A DNA stretch of 64,000 nt from Protonemura montana (lineage: Eukaryota; Arthropoda; Insecta; Plecoptera; Nemouridae), in contig OX387603.1 of the NCBI GenBank assembly GCA_947568835.1, positions 2,096,201 to 2,160,200 of the forward strand, in the 5' to 3' direction. The notes beneath the pieces were generated by a model that was given only the letters and a program-made list of their open reading frames with translations, searched no databases and had not been told where the DNA came from. Shown piece after piece: positions 1 to 10,000 of the stretch. Made by a program: the position numbers and the translations under genes. Within the stretch, counting starts at the first letter, position 1. Every line of letters starts with the position of its first letter.

Positions 1-500
1 CTGATCTCAAATAATCTGGATAGAGCATAGGATCCAGCCAGCTGATCTCAAATAACCTGGATAGAGCATAGGATCCAGCCAGCTGATCTCAAATAACCTG
101 GATAGAACATAGGATCCAGCCAGCTGATCTCAAATAACCTGGGTAGAGCATAGGATCCAGCCAGCTGATCTCAAATAACCTGGATAGAGCATAGGATCCA
201 GCCAGCTGATCTCAAATAACCTAGATAGAGCATAGGATCCAGCCAGCTGATCTCAAATAACCTGGATAGAGCATAGAATCCAGCCTGCTGATCTCAAATA
301 ACCTGGATAGAGCATAGGATCCAGCCAGCTGATCTCAAATAACCTGGATAGAGCATAGGATCCTGCCAGCTGATCTCAAATAACCTGGATAGAGCATAGA
401 ATCCAGCCTGCTGATCTCAAATAACCTGGATAGAGCATAGGATCCAGCTAGCTGATCTCAAATAACATGGATAGAGCATAGGATCCAGCCAACTGATCAA
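1..500. repeat. 41-bp satellite array, about 12 copies
   Basis: Tandem copies of a 41-bp unit beginning CTGATCTCAAATAACCTGGA and ending AGGATCCAGCCAG, cut by the left edge of the window. A second array of the same unit lies at 48,020-48,762. Both arrays run into a similar non-repeated flank (GATCAAAATTAAAGTCAGGC), so the array is part of a dispersed element. Confidence 0.97.
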
Positions 501-765
501 AATTAAAGTCAGGCAATCCATTGTTGGCAACAGGTAGGAGTCCCTAAATCCGAGGTGTCTCTATGATTTCTATGCTAATTTTAGAATTTTTTAAACACGT
601 TTTGAACCAATTTTGAACATTAAAAAAATATGTAAACTACGAAAACCACTGAAAACACTTAAAAAAACACAGGCTTTTCTGAGAAATCCAAATAAGAGAC
701 TCTCAAGATGGCTGCCTTGGCTTCAAAGTCTTCTCATGGCAACCGTTATCCAGGTTATGGAGATC
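500..765. mobile_element. Right part of a dispersed element carrying the 41-bp array
   Basis: The sequence after the array (TTGTTGGCAACAGGTA, CCGAGGTGTC, AAGATGGCTGCC, then GGCAACCGTTATCCAGG) recurs after the second 41-bp array near 48,765-48,990 and, inverted, at 61,394-61,560. The right end carries an inverted copy of the CTCAAATAACCTGGATA core of the 41-bp unit, which looks like a terminal inverted repeat. No transposase is visible, so a non-autonomous DNA element is inferred. Confidence 0.6.
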
Positions 766-802
766 AATGAGCTAGCCTAGATGTGATTGATGTTTGGTGT
801 AC

Positions 803-1059
803 CGCAAGCAGGTCCGTGTAGTTGCCGCACGGGAAGCCGACCAGGGGGCAGTCCACGTTGCATACAGACTCGATGTAGTATTTGAAGGCGCGCTTGTGAC
901 TGCACCCGGGCAGCACCTGGCCGTGGTGCAGCGAGCCTGGCTTCAGTTTGTCAAGAGGTGGGAACGTGTGGTTCACTGCGCAGCCCGGCTGCGCTGACCC
1001 ACCGTTAGGGTAGAAGTCGACGTGGCCCAAGGGTTGCAGCGTCCCTTGGTGCAGTTTGG
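803..1059 (-). CDS. Lipase exon 6: [10 protein letters not shown] and catalytic His region
   Basis: Acceptor CTTGCAG; two bases complete an Ala codon. [16 protein letters not shown], then [16 protein letters not shown] with the triad His, then [10 protein letters not shown], the normal order of the family. The donor is placed at GCG|GTACAC, with moderate certainty; read-through would stop at 764-766 after LAH. Confidence 0.85.
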
Positions 1060-4000
1060 CTGCAAGGAACAGGTCAACTCTGGGCTGAAGTTTTTAGGAC
1101 ACTAGAATGACACTAGTCAGGTATTGGATGAGCGACCATCATACACATGACCAGTTCTGTTCGGGAGAGAGGTTGGAGGGATGAAAGTTAAGCAACACTG
1201 CACTGGGTCAGGTATTGGATGGGTGACCATCATACACATGACCAGTTCTGTTCGGGAGAGAGGTTGGAGGGATGAAAGTTAAGCAACACTGCACTGGGTC
1301 AGGTATTGGATGGGTGACCATCATACACATGACCAGTTCTGTTCGGGAGAGAGGTTGGAGGGATGAAAGTTAAGCAACACTGCACTGGGTCAGGTATTGG
1401 ATGGGCGACCATCATACACATGACCAGTTCTGTTCGGGAGAGAGGTTGGAGGGATGCAAGTTAAGCAACACTGCGCTGGGTCAGATATTGGATGGGTGAC
1501 CATCATACACATGACCAGTTCTGTTCGGGAGAGAGGTTGGAGGGATAAAAGTTAAGCAATACTGCGCTGGGTCAGGTATTGGATGGGTGACCATCATACA
1601 CATGACCAGTTCTGTTCGGGAGAGAGGTTGGAGGGATAAAAGTTAAGCAATACTGCGCTGGGTCAGGTATTGGATGGGTGACCATCATACACATGACCAG
1701 TTCTGTTCGGGAGAGAGGTTGGAGGGATGAAAGTCAATCAACACTGCTCTAGGTCAGGTATTGGATGGTCGACCAACATACACATGACCAGTTCTGTTTG
1801 GGAGAGAGGTTGGAGGGATGAAAGTTAAGCAACACTGCACTGAGTCAGATACTGGATGGGTGACCATCATACACATGACCGCTCACCCTTGTCCTCGCCG
1901 TCCGTGTGGATCACGTCTACGAAGAGTGCGTCTGACTCGTCCAGCCGTACGCACGACGGCATCCCCTCGAAGTGCGTGCCGGTCGGATCGAGCCCCGAGA
2001 TGCGTCCGAGACCGGACAGTTCTTCCCCCACGTAGCCGGCGATGTGGGCGCCCACACCGTGTCCGATCACGTGCACGTCCTCCAGTCGCAAGCACTGCTT
2101 GTCCTGCACCGGCCAGTTCCAACCAGTTCCAATTGGTTCCAATAAAATGTTCGCAGTATATCTCAAGATCCCTGACTTGCTGAAAATACTGGTCAGTCAT
2201 ATGTGTATGTGCCCTTTCCACTTGGTTGAAGTAAGGGCAGGAAAGATTGAAATATATTACTTATTTTTCTGCTTAACTAAGCAACTTCTTATGTAAAAAG
2301 TAAAAAAAAAAACGACGGTTAAAAATGTCCGCACAATTTAAATTCAAAGGCTAGAAATATAGACAAATATATATTTTTTTAATCAAATTTATAGCAGACA
2401 AGCAATGAACTTATGATAGTTTTTAGACTCATGTCTACTTGATGTAAACTTAGCACTAGTTTTAACAAAAACTATTTCAACTGGGTTTTCAATGCTAAGT
2501 GAAGAACAACTAAATTTCCCAACGTTTCGTAACTTGTACCTGTTACTTTATCAAGGGTAAGAGCAGTCCTGACAATTTTCCAATAACAAAAGAACCACAC
2601 AAAATTATAACAATTACCAAGTTCAAGCTTCCTAAATGCATCTAAATAAAATAATCAGAGTCATCGTCAAGAAATTTTAGTTGCCCTTTACTTAGAAACT
2701 GTGCTGTATTATGAAATCTTTGACTGCACTCCGAAAACTAACGTATTGTTGATAATCTGGAGTCACCATGAGAAAGGCAACAATGGCAACAACGCAACAA
2801 TGAAATGTCAATGCGGGGTATCGAAGGTAAGTGCAGGTCTGGGGTTACAACAAGGACCTACCATGAGCAGGTCGAGCATGAAGATGACCTGCAGAGCTAC
2901 CAGCCGCGCGTTGGCGATCGCCTGCAAGAAGGGGGGCTCGGCCCCGTTGCCCCAATCCACGACGATGACGTTCCACTCGCCCTTGGCGAAGATCGACTTC
3001 ATGAAGTGCTGTACGGAAAGGACAGAACGTTAGGATGGGGCGTTTCACTACCCTCCTAGCTAGGATGGGGCGTTTCACTACCTTCCTAGCTAGGATGGGG
3101 GTTTTCACTACCTTCCTAGCAAGGATGCGGCAATTCACTACCTTCCACGATAGGAAGGGGCGTTTCACTACCTTCCTCGCTAGGATGAGGCGTTTCATTA
3201 CCTTCCTCGCTAAGATGGGGCGTTTCACTACCTTCCTCGCTAGGAAGGAGCGTTTTACTACCTTCCTCGGAAGGAGGAGGCGTTTCACCACCTTCCTCGC
3301 AAGGATGAGGCGTTTCACTACCTTCCTCGCTGGAATGGGGCGTTTCACTACCTTCCTCGCTAGGATGGGGCGTTTCACAACCTTCCTCGCTAGGATGGGG
3401 CGTTTCACTACCTTCCTAGCTGGGAAGGGGCGTTTCACTACCTTCCTCGCTAGGTAGGGGCGTTTCACTACCTTCCTCGCTGTAATGGGGCGTTTTACTA
3501 CCTTCCTCGCTGATATGGGGCGTTTCACTACCTTCATCGCTACGATGGAGCGTTTCAATACCTTCTTCGCTAGGATGGGGCGTTTCACTACCTTTCTCGC
3601 TAGGATGGAGCGTTTCACTACCTTCCTCTCTAGAATGGGACGTTTCACTACCTTTCTCGCTAATATGGGGCGTTTCACTACCTTTCTCGCTAGGATGGGG
3701 CGTTTCACTACCTTCTTCGCAAGGATGGGGCGTCATACTACCTTCCCCGCTAGGATGGGGCGTTTCACTACCTTCCTCGCAAGGATGGGGCGTCATACTA
3801 CCTTCCCCACTAGGATGGGGCGATTCACTACCTTCCTCGCTAGGATGGGGCGTTTCACTACCTTCCTGCTAGGATGGGGCGTTTCACTAACTTCCTAGCT
3901 AGGATGGGGCATTTCACTACCATCCTAGCTAGGATGGGGCGTTTCACTACCTTCCTAGCTAGGATGCGGCAATTCACTACCTTCCACGATAGGAAGGGGC

Positions 4001-7000
4001 GTTTCACTACCTTCCTAGCTAGGATGAGGCGTTTCACTACCTTCCTCGCTAGAATGGGGCGTTTCACTACCTTCCTCGGAAGGAGGAGGCGTTTCACCAC
4101 CTTCCTCGCAAGGATGAGGCGTTTCACTACCTTCCTCGCAGGATGGGGCGTTTCACTTCCTTCCTCGCTAGGATGGGGCGTTTCACTACCTTCCTCGCTA
4201 GGATGGGGCGTTTCACTACCTTCCTCGCTAAGATGGGGCGTTTCACTACCTTCCTCGCTAGGAAGGGGCGTTTCACTACCTTCTCGCTAGGATGGGGCGT
4301 TTCACTACCTTCCTCGCTGATATGGGGCGTTTCACTACCTTCCTCGCTACGATGGAGCGTTTCACTACCTTCTTCGCTAGGATTGGGTGTTTTTTCTAGC
4401 TAGGATGGGGCGTTTCACTACCTTCTTCGCTAGGATGGGGCGTCATACTACCTTCCCCGCTAGGATGGGGCGATTCACTACCTTCATAGCTAGAATGGGG
4501 CCTTTCACTACCTTCCTCGCTAGGATGGAGCGTTTCACAACCTTCCTCGCTAGGATGGGGCGTTTCACTACCTTCCTCGCTAAGATGGGGCGTTTCACTA
4601 CCTTCCTAGCTAGGATGGGGCGTTTCACTACCTTCCTCGCTAAGATGGGGCGTTTCACTACCTTCCTCGCTGGAATGGGGCGTTTCACTACCTTCCTCGC
4701 TAAGATGGGGCGTTTCACTACCTTCCTCGCTAGAATGGGGCGTTTCACTACCTTCCTCAGAAGGAGGAGGCGTGTCACTACCTTCCTAGCTAGGAAGGAG
4801 CGTTACACTACCTTCCTCGGAAGGAGGAGGCGTTTCACCACCTTCCTTGCAAGGATGAGGCGTTTCACTACCTTCCTCGCTAGGATGGGGCGTTTCACTT
4901 CCTTCCTCGCTAGGATGGGGCGTTTCACTACCTTCCACGATAGGAAGGGGCGTTTCACTACCTTCCTCGCTAGGATGAGGCGTTTTATTACCTTCCTCGC
5001 TAGGATGGGGCGTTTCACTACCTTCTTCGCTAGGATGGGGCGTTTCACAACCTTCCTCGCTAGGATGGGGCGTTTCACAACCTTCCTCGCTAGGATGGGG
5101 CGTTTCACTACCTTCCTCGCTAAGATGGGGCGTTTCACTACCTTCCTAGCTAGGATGGGACGTTTCACTACCTTCCTCGCTAGACAGGGGCGTTTCACTA
5201 CCTTCCTCGCTGTAATTGGGGCGTTTCACTACCTTCCTCGCTGATATGGGGCGTTTCACTACCTTCCTCGCTACGATGGGGCGTTTCACTACCTTCCTCG
5301 CTAAGATGGGGCGTTTCACTACCTTCCTCGCTAGGATGGGCCGTTTCACTACCATCCTCGCTAAGATGGGGCGTTTCACTACCTTCCTAGCTAGGATGGG
5401 GCGTTTCACTACCTTCCTCGCTAGGAAGAGGCTTTTCACTACCTTCTCGCTAGGATGGGGCGTTTCACTACCTTCTTCGCTGATATGGGGCGTTTCACTA
5501 CCTTCCTCGCTACGATGGAGCGTTTCACTACCTTCTTCGCTTGGATGGGGCGTTTCACTACCTTTCTAGCTAGGATGGGGCGTTTCACTACCTTCTTCGC
5601 TAGGATGGGGCGTCATACTACCTTCCCCGCTAGGATGGGGCGATTCACTACCTTCCTAGCTAGAATGGGGCGTTTCACAACCTTCCCCGCTAGGATGGGG
5701 CGATTCACTACCTTCCTCGCTAGGAAGGAGCGTTTCACTACCTTCCTCGGAAGGAGGAGGCGTTTCACTACCTTCCTCGCTAAGATGGGGCGTTTCACTA
5801 CCTTCCTCGCTAGGATGGGGCGTTTCACTTCCTTCCTCGCTAGGATGGGGCGTTTCACTACCTTCCACGATAGCAAGGGGCGTTTCACTACCTTCCTCGC
5901 TAGGATGAGGCGTTTCATTACCTTCCTTGCTAAGTTGGGGCGTTTCACTACCTTCCTCGCTAGGAAGGAGCGTTTCACTACCTTCCTCGGAAGGAGGAGG
6001 CGTTTCACCACCTTCCTCGCAAGGATGAGGCGTTTCACTACCTTCCTCGCTGGAATGGGGCGTTTCACTACCTTCCTCGCTAGGATGGGGCGCTTCACAA
6101 CCTTCCCCGCTAGGATGGGGCGTTTCACTACCTTCCTCGCTAAGATGGGGCGTTTCACTACCTTCCTAGCTAGGATGGGGCGTTTCACTACCTTCCTCGC
6201 TAGAAAGGTGCGTTTCACTACCTTCCTCGCTGTAAAGGGACGTTTCACTACCTTCCTCGCTGATATGGGGCGTTTCACTACCTTCCTCGCTACGATGGAG
6301 CGTTTCACTACCTTCTTCGCTAGGATGGGGCGTTTCACTACCTTTCTCGCTAGGATGGGGCGTTTCACTACCTTTCTCGCTAGGATGGGTCGTTTCACTA
6401 CCGTCTTCGCTAGGATGGGGCGTTTCACTACCTTCCCCGCTAGGATGGGGCGATTCACTACCTTCCTCGCTAGGATGGGGCGTTTCACTACCTTCCTGCT
6501 AGGATGGGGCGTGTGACTACCTTCCTAGCTAGAATGGGGCGTTTCACTACCTTCCTCGGAAGGAGGAGGCGTTTCACCACCTTCACTACCTTCCTCGCTA
6601 CGATGGAGCGTTTCACTACCTTCTTCGCTAGGATGGGGCGTTTCACTACCTTCCTTGCTAGGATGGGGCGTTTCACTACCTTCTTCGCTAGGATGGGGCG
6701 TCATACTACCTTCCCCGCTAGGATGGGGCGATTCACTACCTTCCTCGCTAGGAAGGTAGTGATGGGGCGTTTCACTACCTTCCTCGCTAGGATGGGGCGT
6801 TTCACAACCTTCCTCGCTATAATGGAGCGTTTCACTACCTTCCTCGCTAAGATCGGGCGTTTCACTACCTTCCTAGCTAGGATGGGGCGTTTCACTACCT
6901 TCCTTGCTAGGATGGGGTGTTTCACTACCTTTCTCGCTAGGATGGGGCGTTTCACTACCTTTCTCGCTAGGATGGGGCGTTTCACTACCTTCCTCGCTAG

Positions 7001-10000
7001 GATGGGGCGTTTCACTACCTTCCTCGCTAGGAAGGAGCGTTTCACTACCTTCCTCGGAAGGAGGAGGCGTTTCACTACCCTCCTCGCTAAGATGGGGCGT
7101 TTCACTACCTTTACCGTTAGGATGGGGCGTTTCACTACCTTCTTTGCTGGAATGGGGCGTTTCACTACCTTCCTCGCTGGAATGGGTTGTTTCACTACCT
7201 TTACCGTTAGGATGGGGCGTTTCACTACCTTCTTTGCTGGAATGGGGCGTTTCACTACATTCCTTGCTGGAATGGGGCGTTTCACTAATTTTCTCGCTGG
7301 AATGGGGCGTTTCACTACCTTCCTCGCTGGAATGAGGCGTTTCACTACCTTCCTCGCTAGATTGTGGCGTTTTACGACCTTCCTCGCTGGAATGGGGCGT
7401 TTCACTACCTTTACCGTTAGGATGGGGCGTTTCACTACCTTCTTTGCTGGAATGGGGCGTTTCACTACCTTCCTCGCTGGAATGGGGCGTTTCACTACCT
7501 TTACCGTTAGGATGGGGCGTTTCACTACCTTCCTCGCTGGGATGGGGCGTTTCACTACCTTTTCCGTTAGGATGGGGCGTTTTAATACCTTCCTTGCTGG
7601 AATGGGGCGTTTCACTAATTTTCTCGCTGGAATGGGGCGTTTTACTACCTTCCTCGCTGGAATGAGGCGTTTCACCACGTTAGTTTTGCAATACCCTGTA
7701 TTTGGGTACAGTTGGTTTACACTGTGTTTTGTTTTTAGGTAGTGGAAAAATACAATATTTTACAAAATAAAATACAATCGGCAACGGACGTCAGTGTTTA
7801 GAAAACCACTTTCGTTGCTTTCTTGTCAGGAACATAAAAGTCGACTGACAAACGCATTGTTGAAAACCACGGCACAAGGCAAACAAAACGCATTATGCGT
7901 TTCCAAGGTAACTAGGTCAGCAGGTTCATAAAGAACACTTTCCTTCAGTTTTTTATTGCCTATCTTTTGAAATGACCTCTTCAAGAATGTGTAGTATAAT
8001 GCGTCAAAATAAGTTGGTCTTTGGTCTGAGTTGGACATGTGGCATTTGAAAAGGAGGCGTTGAACATTCGTAGCTCATCTTAGCCTCGTTGAGTGCTTTT
8101 ACCTGAATTATTATTGCTATTTGTGGTGATTAACGACGCACTGTTTTGACATCTGGTCATGCGGCACTGGTCTAATGGCGTCGGTGAATGAGTGGATGAT
8201 GATGAACCTAACCTAGCCTAGAAGGGAGGAGGGGAAACCCGGTGCCGGCACGTAGCCTACTCCTGTCGAAGAGCACCAAGGGGACCACCGGCTTAACGTC
8301 CCTTCCGAAGGACGGTACAACGCGAACAACAGGATTCCTTCACAAATCCATGCTGTCGAGAGGTTGATAAGCAAGGCGAATGAAGTTGCTGTACTAACTT
8401 TTATCCCTCCAACCTCTCTCCCGAACAGAACAGGTCATGTGTATGATGGTCACCCATCCAATACCTGACCCAGCGCAGTGTTGCTTAACTTTCATCCCTC
8501 CAACCTCTCTCCCGAACAGAACTGGTCATGTGTATGATGGTCACCCATCCAATACCTAACCTAGCGCAGTGTTGCTTAACTTTCATCCCTCCAACCTCTC
8601 TCCCGAACAGAACAGGTCATGTGTATGATGGTCACCCATCCAATACCTGACCCAGCACAGTGTTGCTGAACTTTCATCCCTCCAACCTCTCTCCCGAACA
8701 GAACTGGTCATGTGTATGATGGTCGCCCATCCAATACCTGACCCAGCGCAGTGTTGCTTAACTTTCATCCCTCCAACCTCTCTCCCGAACAGAACTGGTC
8801 ATATGTATGATGGTCACCCATTCAATACCTGACCCAGCGCAGTGTTGCTTAACTTTCATCCCTCCAACCTCTCTCCCGAACAGAACTGGTCATGTGTATG
8901 ATGGTCACTCATCCAATACCTGACTCAGCGCAGTGCTGCTTAACTTTCATCCCTCCAACCTCTCTCCCGAACAGAACTGGTTATGTGTATGATGGTCACC
9001 CATCCAATACCTGACCCAGCGCAGTGTTGCTTAACTTTCATCCCTCCAACCTCTCTCCCGAACAGAACTGGTCATGTGTATGATGGTCACCCATCCAATA
9101 CCTAACCTAGCGCAGTGTTGCTTAACTTTCATCCCTCCAACCTCTCTCCCGAACAGAACAGGTCATGTGTATGATGGTCACCCATCCAATACCTGACCCA
9201 GCACAGTGTTGCTGAACTTTCATCCCTCCAACCTCTCTCCCGAACAGAACTGGTCATGTGTATGATGGTCGCCCATCCAATACCTGACCCAGCGCAGTGT
9301 TGCTTAACTTTCATCCCTCCAACCTCTCTCCCGAACAGAACTGGTCATATGTATGATGGTCACCCATTCAATACCTGACCCAGCGCAGTGTTGCTTAACT
9401 TTCATCCCTCCAACCTCTCTCCCGAACAGAACTGGTCATGTGTATGATGGTCACTCGTCCAATACCTGACTCAGCGCAGTGCTGCTTAACTTTCATCCCT
9501 CCAACCTCTCTCCCGAACAGAACTGGTTATGTGTATGATGGTCACCCATCCAATACCTGACCCAGCGCAGTGTTGCTTAACTTTCATCCCTCCAACCTCT
9601 CTCCCGAACAGAACTGGTCATGTGTATGATGGTCACCCATCCAATACCTGACTCAGCGCAGTGTTGCTTAACTTCGGTGATCTAACGATAACCGGTGTTT
9701 CCAACACGCCAAACCGTTCGGTCTTTTACCTGAAGATCTCACGGCAGCAACACTTTCACTAACTCCCACTAAAATTCTGATTTGAAATAGTAATTACACC
9801 AACAGGTTTAATTCGTATTAGTCGGATGCATTAGTTTTAGCAATTTCTTAAATAACAATATCTTACCAATGAACAAAACTGTGCGCTGTAAAAAGCAACA
9901 AATAAATAAATAACATTTCAGTGACTAAAGATGGAATGAGAGTTGAGGAACCTTCATCCAGCCGGCGTCTCCGCTGCTCGTGAAATCGTGGATCAGAATC

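Noticed and set aside
3035-7742. Long frames with repeated decapeptide [10 protein letters not shown] on plus and its partner on minus
   Set aside because: The 30-bp satellite lies inside a lipase intron; frames are broken at array irregularities and there is no non-repeat coding part.
8400-9675. A 5S rRNA gene cluster
   Set aside because: Units hold only the internal part of 5S (box A to box C) joined to foreign sequence and end in a SINE body; no complete 5S gene or terminator per unit.
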